Origin: VRUE01 sp035712345
Lineage (GTDB): Bacteria; Actinomycetota; Thermoleophilia; Solirubrobacterales; 70-9
Assembly: GCA_035712345.1 (NCBI GenBank)
Contig: DASTAY010000055.1
Location: 1-39,214 of the forward strand
Length of the DNA: 39,214 bases
Direction: 5' to 3'
Shown here: positions 30,418 through 37,798 of the stretch, in pieces
How the letters are laid out: every line of letters starts with the position of its first letter
How positions within the stretch are numbered: the first letter of the stretch is position 1
Notes under the pieces: generated by a model
What the model saw: only the letters and a program-made list of their open reading frames with translations
What the model was told of the DNA's origin: nothing
Database searches by the model: none
Program-made: the position numbers and the translations under genes

Positions 30418-31214
30418 TGAACGCCTGGCTCGAAGTCCCGCGCGGTTGGCTCGACTCCTTCGGCGAGATCGCCCGCTTCGGCGCCCGCATGGCCGGCCTC
30501 GTCTACTCGGGCAGGGTGGGGAACTACTTCGGCGAGAGCCTGCGCCAGGCCGGCATCCTGATCCTCGGCTCGGCGGTCATCATCTGGGGCCTCGTCTTCA
30601 TCCTCGGCTTGGAGTGCGGGATCGAGGGCGCCTACCTGCTGCGCGCCAACGGCGCTCCCGCCTACGCCGGCGTCTTCTCCGCCTGGTGCGACCTGCGCGA
30701 GATCATGCCCTACGCCTTCGGCTACATGCTCTCGGCCAAGGTCGGGACCGGGATCGTCGCCGAGCTCGGCGCGATGCGGATCTCCGACGAGATCGACGCG
30801 CTCGAGGTTATGGGCGTGCCGCCCGTCACCTTCCTCGCCGCGACCCGCCTGCTGGCCGCCTGGATCGCCTTCCCCTTCATGTACCTGGTCGGGATCGGGA
30901 TCATGTACTTCGCCAGCTACCTCGCCGTCGTCGAACAGATCGGCGACGTCTCCTCCGGCGGCTACCTGCTGATCTTCTGGATGTTCCAGAACCCCCCCGA
31001 CCTGATCTTCAGCCTGACCAAGGGCATGTTCATGGCGACGGCGATCGTGATGGTCGGCTGCTACTACGGCTACACCGCCTCGGGCGGGCCGGTCGGCGTG
31101 GGCACCGCGACCGCCAAGTCGATGGTCTTAAACATCGTTCTAGTTCACATCATCGGGATGCTGGGCACCCTCGTCTTCTGGGGCGCCAACCCGCGAGCGC
31201 CGATAGGAGGCTGA
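30417..31214 (+). CDS. YrbE/MlaE-type lipid ABC transporter permease B
   Basis: 265 aa; ATG 30417 overlaps the preceding stop by one base (TGATG). It matches the first permease in layout: YMLSAKVGTGIVAELGAMRI, SDEIDALEVMGVPPVTFLAA, and the ATPase-coupling loop CYYGYTASGGPVGVGTATAK. It would form a heterodimer with permease A and be energised by the MlaF-like ATPase encoded 7 nt downstream. No MCE substrate-binding protein gene follows in this operon. Confidence 0.93.
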   Translation: MNAWLEVPRGWLDSFGEIARFGARMAGLVYSGRVGNYFGESLRQAGILILGSAVIIWGLVFILGLECGIEGAYLLRANGAPAYAGVFSAWCDLREIMPYAFGYMLSAKVGTGIVAELGAMRISDEIDALEVMGVPPVTFLAATRLLAAWIAFPFMYLVGIGIMYFASYLAVVEQIGDVSSGGYLLIFWMFQNPPDLIFSLTKGMFMATAIVMVGCYYGYTASGGPVGVGTATAKSMVLNIVLVHIIGMLGTLVFWGANPRAPIGG

Positions 31215-31221
31215 GGAGCGC

Positions 31222-32196
31222 ATGACTGACGACGACGAGCGACGCGAAGAAGAAGCGCTGCGCGACGAGGCCTCCTCGAGCGCCGAAGCGCCCCCGGAGA
31301 TCGCCGCCGAACCGCGCTCCTCCGGCCCTTACATCAGCGAGGACGGAGCGATGATGGGGCGCGACTTCGTCATCCCCGGGGTCGACCCCGCCGACAGCGA
31401 CCCCTACCGCTTCCACACCGGCCGCAAGCGCGACCACGGCAGCACCGACGCGATCGAGATCATCAACCTGGTCAAGCAGTTCGGCCGGGCGCGGATCCTC
31501 AACGGGCTCAACCTCGGCCTGCCCGAAGACCAGGTCTCGATGGTGTTGGGGCCGTCGGGCACGGGAAAGAGCGTGCTGATCAAGCACATCGTCGGCCTGC
31601 TCTATCCGGACTCGGGCGACGTCCTCGTGCACGGCGAATCGATCCCGGCGATGACCGACGACGAACTCTTCGACGTGCGCAAAAAGTTCGGCCTGCTGTT
31701 CCAGGACGGGGCGCTGTTCGGCTCGATGAACATCTACGACAACACCGCCTTCCCACTGCGCCAGCACACCGACAAAAGCGAGGAGGAGATCGGCGAGATC
31801 GTCAACCGCCGGCTCAAGGAGGTCGGCCTGGCCGAGGCGATCTACAAGATGCCGAACGAGCTCTCCGGCGGGATGCGCAAGCGCGCCGGGTTTGCCCGGG
31901 CGCTGGTGCTGGAACCGGCGATCGTCATGTTCGACGAGCCCGATTCGGGCCTCGACCCGGTGCGCACGGCACTGCTCTGCGAGCTGATCCGCGAGGTGCA
32001 CGCCGAGAACGGCGGCTGCTACCTGGTGATCAGCCACGACCTCAACACGGCACGGCGGATCGCCGACTTCATCGCCGTGCTGTGGAACGGGCAGATCGTC
32101 GAGTCCGGGCCGAAAGAGGAACTGTTCGATTCCGAAAACCAGTTCGTCCATCAGTTCCTCAACGCTGACGTAACCGGCCCGCTCTCGATGGATTGA
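31222..32196 (+). CDS. MlaF/MkL-type ABC transporter ATP-binding protein
   Basis: 324 aa. Walker A GPSGTGKSVLIKHI (about 110), Q-loop LLFQDGALFGSMNIYDN, signature LSGGMRKRAGFARALVLEP, Walker B IVMFDEPDSGLDPVRTALL and H-loop VISHDLNTARRIAD. An acidic N-terminal extension of about 70 residues (EERREEEALRDEASSSAEAP-like, with poly-Glu/Ala stretches) precedes the ABC core and is not part of the fold. It powers the two YrbE permeases. The stop overlaps the MMPL start as TTGA (32193-32196). Confidence 0.94.
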   Translation: MTDDDERREEEALRDEASSSAEAPPEIAAEPRSSGPYISEDGAMMGRDFVIPGVDPADSDPYRFHTGRKRDHGSTDAIEIINLVKQFGRARILNGLNLGLPEDQVSMVLGPSGTGKSVLIKHIVGLLYPDSGDVLVHGESIPAMTDDELFDVRKKFGLLFQDGALFGSMNIYDNTAFPLRQHTDKSEEEIGEIVNRRLKEVGLAEAIYKMPNELSGGMRKRAGFARALVLEPAIVMFDEPDSGLDPVRTALLCELIREVHAENGGCYLVISHDLNTARRIADFIAVLWNGQIVESGPKEELFDSENQFVHQFLNADVTGPLSMD

Positions 32197-34763
32197 GCTC
32201 AGTCGCGGCCTGGGCGGTCCGCCACGCGCGGGCGGTGCTCGCCGTCGCGCTGGTCCTAGCCGTCGCCGCGGCGGTTGCCGCGACGCGACTCCCGACCGAC
32301 GCGGCGACGAACACCCTCGTCGACTCCGACACCGCCAGCTACGAGGCGACTCAGCAGGTCAAGCACGACTTCGGCGAAGAACCGGTCGTCGTGCTCGCCG
32401 AGGGGGACCTGCAGAAGCTCGTCCTGACCGCCAACCTCGGTCGCCTGCTGCGCCTCGAGGGCTGCCTCGCCGGCAAGGTCCCGAAGGGCGCCCGGCCGAT
32501 CCCCGGGCCGTGCGCCGAATTGGCGGAATTGGGCGCGGTGCGCTCGCTGGTCGGGCCTGCCACGTTCCTCAACGAGGCGGTGATCCAGATCGATCGCCAG
32601 CTCGAACACCTCGCCGCCACCGTCCCTCCCGCCAAGCTGCGGGCGCTGCTGCTGCAGATCGCCGCGCAGTACGGGATCACCAGCGCGCCGTCCCTCTCCA
32701 ACCCGAACTTCCTCGCCGCGATCGTCTTCGACCTGCGTCGCAGCCGCGACGTGCCCAAGGCCCGCCTCGCCTACCTCTTCCCCAACGGCCACTCGGCGCA
32801 GATCATCCTGCGCCTGCGCTCGAGCTTGACGGAATCCGAACGGCACCGGGCGATCGAGGCCATCGAGGCCGTCGTCCGCGATCCCGTCGCGCGCAGGGCC
32901 TGCAAGTTCAAGGGCAGGCCCGAGCGCTGCTTCCAGCTGCACGGCGGGAGGTACGTCATCTCCGGGGTGCCCGTCGTCGTCGACGCGGTGACTCGTGCCC
33001 TCGAGGACGCCCTGCTCGTCCTGCTCGGCGTCGCTTTCGTGGTGATGGCTCTCACCCTGCTCCTCGTCTTCCGCAGTCGCTGGCGATTGCTTCCGCTGGC
33101 GATCGCGCTCGCCGCGGCGGCGCTCACCTTCGGCCTCTTCGGCCTCCTCGGCGGCTCGCTGACGATGGCCTCGATCGCCGTGCTCCCGATCCTGATCGGG
33201 CTCGCAGTCGACTACGCGATTCAGCTTCAGGCCCGCTATGACGAGGCGATCGCGATCGGCGCGAGCTCTGGCGTCGATGCCGCCCGCTTGGCGGCAGCTG
33301 GTGGCGGTCCGGCCATCACTACGGCTTGCCTGGCCACCGGGGTTGGTTTCCTCGCCCTCCAGCTTTCCCCGATCCCGATGGTGCGTAGCTTTGGCCTGCT
33401 GCTCGTAGTTGGAATCGCGATCGCATTTCCCTTGGCCTTCCTTGCGGGCTTCGCAGCCCTCAGCCTTCGGACCCGGGCGGGAGTGTCGGGTGTCCCGGAG
33501 CGGCGCGGCGTCCCGTTTTTCGCCCCAACCCGGTTTTCGGACGGCCGCTGGACTCGGAGGCGAAAAACCCAGCGCCCGGAGGGACACCCGGCGATCCCGC
33601 CCCCGGTGCAAAGCCTGATGAAAATGACGCGGACGTATCCGCAGGGGGTTCTGGTTGTTGGCCTGGGCCTGGCGGTGATCGGATGGGGTCTGGGCACGCA
33701 GATCGAAACGCAGACCGACATCACGAAGCTGGCGCCCCAAAACGTCGAAGCGGTGAAGGAACTGAAGGAGTTGCAGGATGCGACGGGGGTGTCGGGTGAG
33801 CTCGACGCTCGGGTGACCGCACCGGATCTGACGGATCCGGCGACGATCAGGTGGATGGCTGCGTTCAAGCGTCGGGCGTTGAGAGTTGGTGGGTTCAGCG
33901 GCAGCGAACCGAGCTGTCAGGAGGCTGAAATCTGCCCGGGGCCGGCGCTGTCGGACTTCGTCACGGGAGGGGGATTGACCGCGAGCAGCGAAGGGGCGCT
34001 GACGAGCAAGACCGTCCGGGCTGCGCTCGAGCAAATACCTGCCTATGACCTGCGGCAGGTGGCGACCGTCGACCCCAAGACGGGACTGCCGTCCGGGACC
34101 GCGCTGATCGGGTTCGGGATCCGGGCGCAGTCGCTGGACTCGCAGCAGGAATTGATCGAACGGATTCGGGGTGCGGTCGGCGAGCCCGGGACGAGAGGCG
34201 GGCCGCCTCCCGGGGTGCATGTGGAGCTCGCGGGGCTCCCGGTGATCGCGGCTGCCGCCGCGTCCGATCTGGACAACAGCCGTTACCTGTTGACCGCGGT
34301 CGGTCTGCTTGCGGTCGCGCTCGTGTTGCTGCTCGTCTATCGCTCCTGGTCGCGCGCCCTGGTGCCTCTCGTCCCGATCGCGATGGCGACGGGGTGGTCG
34401 GCGTTGGTTCTCTGGCTGACGCGGATCCCGCTCAACCCGATGTCGGCCGCGCTGGGGGCGCTGACGATCGCGATCGCTACCGAGTTCAGCGTGATCCTCG
34501 CGGCGCGCTTCCGGCAGGAGCGGCGGGCGGGGCGGGACATTGGGACTGCCTTGGAGGCGACCTACGCGCGCACCGGCGCGGCCGTGCTGGCGTCCGGCGC
34601 GACCGCAATCGCCGGCTTCGCCGTCCTCATAGCCAGCGACGTCGGCATGCTGCGCGAGTTCGGCTTCGTCACCGTGATCGACCTCTCAGTAGCTCTACTA
34701 GGCGTGACGATCGCCCTGCCGGCGTCATTGGTCTTGTTCGCCGATAGGGGACGATCCCGGTAG
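32193..34763 (+). CDS. MMPL/RND superfamily transporter (HpnN-like)
   Basis: 856 aa. Two RND halves: membrane span 12-30, then an extracytoplasmic domain to about 265; a bundle of spans at 270-420 (VVMALTLLLVFRSRWRLLPL, SLTMASIAVLPILIGLAVDY); a second single span near 490; a second outer domain; and a final bundle from about 690 (LLTAVGLLAVALVLLLVYRS, GALTIAIATEFSVILAARF). Proton-driven lipid export is the family role; hopanoid transporter HpnN and mycobacterial MmpL are relatives. TTG 32193 overlaps the ATPase stop. The stop codon TAG lies inside hairpin repeat copy 2, so the C-terminus (FADRGRSR) is partly repeat-encoded. Co-transcription with an MlaF/YrbE ABC unit is unusual and suggests joint lipid trafficking. 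Confidence 0.88.
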   Translation: MSSVAAWAVRHARAVLAVALVLAVAAAVAATRLPTDAATNTLVDSDTASYEATQQVKHDFGEEPVVVLAEGDLQKLVLTANLGRLLRLEGCLAGKVPKGARPIPGPCAELAELGAVRSLVGPATFLNEAVIQIDRQLEHLAATVPPAKLRALLLQIAAQYGITSAPSLSNPNFLAAIVFDLRRSRDVPKARLAYLFPNGHSAQIILRLRSSLTESERHRAIEAIEAVVRDPVARRACKFKGRPERCFQLHGGRYVISGVPVVVDAVTRALEDALLVLLGVAFVVMALTLLLVFRSRWRLLPLAIALAAAALTFGLFGLLGGSLTMASIAVLPILIGLAVDYAIQLQARYDEAIAIGASSGVDAARLAAAGGGPAITTACLATGVGFLALQLSPIPMVRSFGLLLVVGIAIAFPLAFLAGFAALSLRTRAGVSGVPERRGVPFFAPTRFSDGRWTRRRKTQRPEGHPAIPPPVQSLMKMTRTYPQGVLVVGLGLAVIGWGLGTQIETQTDITKLAPQNVEAVKELKELQDATGVSGELDARVTAPDLTDPATIRWMAAFKRRALRVGGFSGSEPSCQEAEICPGPALSDFVTGGGLTASSEGALTSKTVRAALEQIPAYDLRQVATVDPKTGLPSGTALIGFGIRAQSLDSQQELIERIRGAVGEPGTRGGPPPGVHVELAGLPVIAAAAASDLDNSRYLLTAVGLLAVALVLLLVYRSWSRALVPLVPIAMATGWSALVLWLTRIPLNPMSAALGALTIAIATEFSVILAARFRQERRAGRDIGTALEATYARTGAAVLASGATAIAGFAVLIASDVGMLREFGFVTVIDLSVALLGVTIALPASLVLFADRGRSR

Positions 34764-34862
34764 GGGTGAAACGGCTTGTACTTTTTTGTCGAAAGCAGCG
34801 GGCGGCAGCTCAACCCGGAACCATCAAAAAAGTTAAGTGAAACCCCTGCCGGGATCGTCCCC
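34747..34862. repeat. Hairpin repeat, copy 2 (12-nt arms, 92-nt core)
   Basis: The core (34759-34850) begins GGTAGGGGTG and ends AACCCCTGCC, with the inner helix ACTTTTTTG/CAAAAAAGT and the conserved block GGCAGCTCAACCC. The arms are GGGGACGATCCC and its exact reverse complement GGGATCGTCCCC. The arms are unrelated to those of copy 1 but have the same 12-nt length. Lies between the MMPL gene, whose stop codon it contains, and the redoxin gene, whose start is 8 nt away. Confidence 0.85.
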
Positions 34863-34870
34863 AGGGGGAG

Positions 34871-35542
34871 ATGGCCATCGTGAAGGACCGCTACTCGATC
34901 GTCGTCGGCCTGATCTTCGTCGCGATCGTCGCGGTGGCGCTGATCCACGGCGTGCCCGGCGGAGGGGAGACGTTGGGCCTCGACAAGCAGGAGGCGCGCT
35001 GGCCGCTGCCGGAGTTCGCCGTGCCGAACGCCGCCGGCAGGCTCGAAGGGGACGCCAACGTCGCCCAGGACGACTGCTCGGTGGGCGAGGTGCCCTGTCC
35101 AGCCGGCAGCCGGCGGTCCCCCGCGTGCGCGATCCGCACCCCTGGCGCGATCCGCGTCTGCGACTTCTTCGACCGTCCCCTCGTGATCTCTTTCTGGTTC
35201 AGCAAAGGGGGGAGCGACTGCGTCGACCAGCAGGATGTCGTCAACCAGGTGTACCCGCGCTACCGTGGGCGCGTGGGGCTCCTCTCGCTCGACATCCGCG
35301 ACGATCGCGACACCGTCCGCGGCTTGATCGGCCAGCGCGGCTGGAGGATGCCGGTGGGATATGACCGCGACGGGGCCGTCGCCGGCCTCTACCACGTCGG
35401 CGGCTGCCCGACCTTCGCCTACGTCTATCCCGGCGGGACGCTGCAGAGCGCCAGCATCGGCGTCCTCAGCGCCTCGGAGCTGGGCGGGCGGATCGATCGG
35501 TTGCTTCGTGCGACCCGCCTCGCGGAGGCGAGGCGAGGATGA
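34871..35542 (+). CDS. Membrane-anchored thioredoxin-fold (AhpC/TlpA-like) protein
   Basis: 223 aa. A signal anchor (about 10-28, SIVVGLIFVAIVAVALIHGV) precedes a redoxin domain. The segments DFFDRPLVISFWFSKGGSDC, GRVGLLSLDIRDDRDTVRGL, MPVGYDRDGAVAGLYHVGGC and PTFAYVYPGGTLQ follow the TlpA/AhpC pattern, including the cis-Pro PTFAYV. The usual CxxC is reduced to a single Cys (GGSDC), and extra cysteines (DDCSVGEVPC, SPACA, RVCDF) occur earlier, so it is an atypical redoxin or a structural Trx fold. GTG 34880 has better Shine-Dalgarno spacing (GGGGGAG 9 nt upstream) than ATG 34871. The stop overlaps the next start (ATGA). Confidence 0.78.
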   Translation: MAIVKDRYSIVVGLIFVAIVAVALIHGVPGGGETLGLDKQEARWPLPEFAVPNAAGRLEGDANVAQDDCSVGEVPCPAGSRRSPACAIRTPGAIRVCDFFDRPLVISFWFSKGGSDCVDQQDVVNQVYPRYRGRVGLLSLDIRDDRDTVRGLIGQRGWRMPVGYDRDGAVAGLYHVGGCPTFAYVYPGGTLQSASIGVLSASELGGRIDRLLRATRLAEARRG

Positions 35543-36207
35543 GCGCCGCCGCCGGGCGCGGGCAGCCGCCCGAGCCCTCCTCGACCCTCGGTTGGGTGGC
35601 GCCGCACGTGGCCGCCGAGTTCCCCGGCCTCGGCATCTCCTGGGTCGAGGTCGACGGCCGGCCGGGGCGCAGCCCGGAGCCGGTCGACCGCCGCCTGCGC
35701 GAGGCCTCGGACCGCTTCTACGGCGCCCACGCGATCCACATGCGCGAACGGCCGATCCCCTGGGCCTACCGGGTCTTCTTCCGCCAGATCGGCCTCGACC
35801 CGGATCGCACCCGGACCCCGGTCGAGCAGCTCGCCCTCGACCGGCTTCAGGACGGCGGCTTCAAGACCCACGGCCTTCCCGAGGATGCGCTGACGATCGC
35901 CACGATCGAGACCGGGATCGCGCTGCGCGCCTTCGACGCCGAGCGCCTGAAGGGATCGCTCTGCATCCGCGACTCGGCCCCCGGGGAGTCGCTCGAGGGG
36001 CGCCCGGGGGCGCTTTCGCACGGCACCCTGGTGATCGCCGACGAGCGGGCGCCGGTGGGGCTGCTCTTCGGCGCCAGCGGCGAGGGGCGCGCGGTCCGCA
36101 AGGACACCCGCCGCATCGCCGTCGCCGCGATCCAGGTCGACGGCGTCCCCCAGATCGCCGTCGAGGAGGCGCTCTGGATGGTCTTGACGACCCTTCAAGC
36201 CGCTTAA
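35539..36207 (+). CDS. B3/B4 tRNA-binding-domain protein (PheRS-beta-like editing domain)
   Basis: 222 aa. FPGLGISWVEVDGRPGRS, AHAIHMRERPIPWAYRVFFR, QIGLDPDRTRTPVEQLALDR and LPEDALTIATIETGIALRAF follow the stand-alone B3/4 domain found in PheRS beta and in small cytosolic proteins. PheRS B3/4 edits mischarged Tyr-tRNA-Phe; free-standing versions are thought to bind or edit aminoacyl-tRNAs or free amino acids, without proof here. Starts at ATG 35539 overlapping the redoxin stop. No signal peptide. Confidence 0.75.
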   Translation: MSAAAGRGQPPEPSSTLGWVAPHVAAEFPGLGISWVEVDGRPGRSPEPVDRRLREASDRFYGAHAIHMRERPIPWAYRVFFRQIGLDPDRTRTPVEQLALDRLQDGGFKTHGLPEDALTIATIETGIALRAFDAERLKGSLCIRDSAPGESLEGRPGALSHGTLVIADERAPVGLLFGASGEGRAVRKDTRRIAVAAIQVDGVPQIAVEEALWMVLTTLQAA

Positions 36208-36229
36208 CGATCGCAACTGCGCCGTGATC

Positions 36230-36235
36230 TACACT
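36230..36235 (+). promoter_or_regulatory. TACACT -10 box of the following small gene
   Basis: TACACT lies 11 nt before ATG 36247, which favours that start over TTG 36238 (2 nt away). Confidence 0.4.
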
Positions 36236-36246
36236 CGTTGTCGGGT

Positions 36247-36741
36247 ATGCCGGATCTGCTCGATCGAGAGTCTCGCACCGCGCTTCGCCTGGGTGGCGAC
36301 GAGCGGCTTGCCCGCGTCGAGCTGCGTCGTCAGATCGGGCGCCTCGAAGCGCAGCTCGCCGCGCTCTTCGCCGACGCCTTCCCGCGCCTGCGAATCGACG
36401 CCGGCGTGGAGGCCGTATCCAGCGAGCCGCGGGCCCTCGGCCTCGGCGATCTGGAGGCGATCCGCGACTCGCTCGCCGACCGGATCGCCGAAGCGCGCAT
36501 CCAGCTGCGCGAACGCGCCGAGCTCGAGACCCGCAACCGCGAGCTGCTCGAGCGCATGCTCGACGCCCCGGCCGAGCACAAGTGGCTGCGCATCAGTCGC
36601 GCCGACGTCGGCGAGCCGGGATGCGGCGTCTGGCACTCCCGTCCCCGCCTCGGCCCCCTGGGCATGCTGATGGGCTGGTGGCGGGTCAAGGTCTCCTCTG
36701 GATGCCCGTTACCCGGGCGGCTTGCGGCCGTTGAGCGCTAA
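36247..36741 (+). CDS. Small coiled-coil protein of unknown function
   Basis: 164 aa from ATG 36247. Residues 15-110 are helical, with two long heptad-like stretches (RLARVELRRQIGRLEAQLAA and RIAEARIQLRERAELETRNR), then LLERMLDAPAEHKWLRIS. A short C-terminal part (CGVWHSRPRLGPLGMLMGWW) looks structured and positively charged. No family recognised; the ISRADVGEPGCG-to-end segment may be the conserved part in relatives. Overlaps the next gene by 20 nt. Confidence 0.65.
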   Translation: MPDLLDRESRTALRLGGDERLARVELRRQIGRLEAQLAALFADAFPRLRIDAGVEAVSSEPRALGLGDLEAIRDSLADRIAEARIQLRERAELETRNRELLERMLDAPAEHKWLRISRADVGEPGCGVWHSRPRLGPLGMLMGWWRVKVSSGCPLPGRLAAVER

Positions 36742-37165
36742 GCGCAAGGCAGAACGGAGGCAGCGGGCCGAGCGGAAGCGCAGCGGCGACGAACGCCCGC
36801 CCGCCCCCTGGGGCTCGTTCCCCCTGGCCGAGTTGACCGTGTTCGCCGGGATCGTCAGCCTCCTCGCCGGCATCGTCACCCAGAGCCCGACCGCGATCGG
36901 CGTCGGCGTCGTCCTCGCCGCCCTCGGCGGGCTCGAGGTCTCCCTGCGCGAGCACCTCGCCGGCTACCGCTCGCACACGACCCTGCTTGCCGGCGTCGTC
37001 TTCGTCCTCGTCACCGGCGGCCTCTTCTACCTGGGCGGCCTCGTCCTCGCCCCCTGCCTCGCCGCCGGCGCCGTGGCCTTCGCGGCTTCCTTCTACGCCT
37101 TCCGCCGAGCCTTCCAGAGGGCCTCCGGCGGCCTCTCCTTCAAGGCCGGCGGCCTACGAGGCTGA
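36722..37165 (+). CDS. Small membrane protein, unknown
   Basis: 147 aa from TTG 36722. A very basic N-terminus (RKAERRQRAERKRSG) is followed by about four hydrophobic segments: LTVFAGIVSLLAGIV, AIGVGVVLAALGGLE, TTLLAGVVFVLVTGG and VLAPCLAAGAVAFAASFYAF. No enzyme motif. Translation is coupled to the coiled-coil protein by a 20-nt overlap. It converges on the mIHF gene with only 6 nt between the stops. Confidence 0.65.
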   Translation: MRPLSAKRKAERRQRAERKRSGDERPPAPWGSFPLAELTVFAGIVSLLAGIVTQSPTAIGVGVVLAALGGLEVSLREHLAGYRSHTTLLAGVVFVLVTGGLFYLGGLVLAPCLAAGAVAFAASFYAFRRAFQRASGGLSFKAGGLRG

Positions 37166-37171
37166 CGGTCC

Positions 37172-37531
37172 TCAGACGAGGACCGCTTCGCGCGAGGAAC
37201 GGGGGCTGAGCGCCGCGGTCAGCAGCGCCCGCTGGCGCGGCGTCAGCGTCCCGACCCGCTTGTTCTCGCTCAGCGCCAGCGTCTGCAGGAGCTTGCGGGC
37301 GCGGGTGCGGCCCCAGCGCCGCTGGCTGGTCAGCAGCTCCGCGAGGGTCATGCTCTCGGTCTCCCAGGGGGTGTCGCGGATCACCTCTGCGACGTCGATC
37401 TCGCCTCGTCCGATCGATCGCTTCAGCTCGGCCCTGGCGAGTCGCACGCGGTTTGCACGAGCCAGGGCCTGCATGTGCTGCGGTGTCTGGTTCGAGCTCG
37501 TCGGAGCAGGGGCGATCGATACAGCTTCCAC
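37172..37531 (-). CDS. mihF: Integration host factor, actinobacterial type
   Basis: 119 aa from GTG 37531, chosen because GGGAGGAG lies 6 nt upstream. Residues 20-110 match mIHF: ALARANRVRLARAELKRSIG, DVAEVIRDTPWETESMTLAE and LLTSQRRWGRTRARKLLQTL, whose helix-two-turn-helix binds DNA. Then SENKRVGTLTPRQRALLTAA. It is a nucleoid protein and the host factor for phage L5-type integration in mycobacteria. The N-terminal 20 residues (EAVSIAPAPTSSNQTPQHMQ) are an extra flexible tail. Upstream lie two inverted repeats that may control it. Confidence 0.9.
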   Translation of the reverse strand: MEAVSIAPAPTSSNQTPQHMQALARANRVRLARAELKRSIGRGEIDVAEVIRDTPWETESMTLAELLTSQRRWGRTRARKLLQTLALSENKRVGTLTPRQRALLTAALSPRSSREAVLV

Positions 37532-37570
37532 TGGGGACTCCTCCCTATAGGGGTTCGTTGACTGGGCTCT

Positions 37571-37598
37571 GCCCCGGCCGGTGGCTGCCCCGGCCGGT
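37571..37598. repeat. Short tandem direct repeat upstream of mihF
   Basis: GCCCCGGCCGGT occurs twice (37571-37582 and 37587-37598), separated by 4 nt, in the 267-nt gap between mihF and the alpha-oxoamine synthase gene. Confidence 0.5.
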
Positions 37599-37742
37599 CG
37601 AGTTGGGCTCCCGCCGTCTCCTCCTGACCCGGATGCGCGGCGAGGTGGGCAAGCTACGTGCTCGGCATGGCGAGCGTCAACCCGGATCCGGCGAAGCGTC
37701 CACGGCCCGGTCGCTAAGAGCACCTTTTTCTCGCTGGGCGCG

Positions 37743-37787
37743 GCTTGTCCCGAATTGGACAAGCATGAAACTACCCCCACGGGGGTA
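37743..37787 (-). promoter_or_regulatory. Two adjacent inverted repeats between the alpha-oxoamine synthase gene and mihF
   Basis: GCTTGTCC-CGAATT-GGACAAGC (37743-37764) and TACCCCC-AC-GGGGGTA (37772-37787). The second looks like a CsoR/RcnR-type metal-sensor operator (TACCCCnnnGGGGTA-like). The first has 8-bp arms with a 6-nt loop and is followed on the minus strand by a purine-rich stretch. They may be terminators of the oxoamine synthase gene, operators for mihF, or both. Confidence 0.5.
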
Positions 37788-37798
37788 TAGATAGCCGC

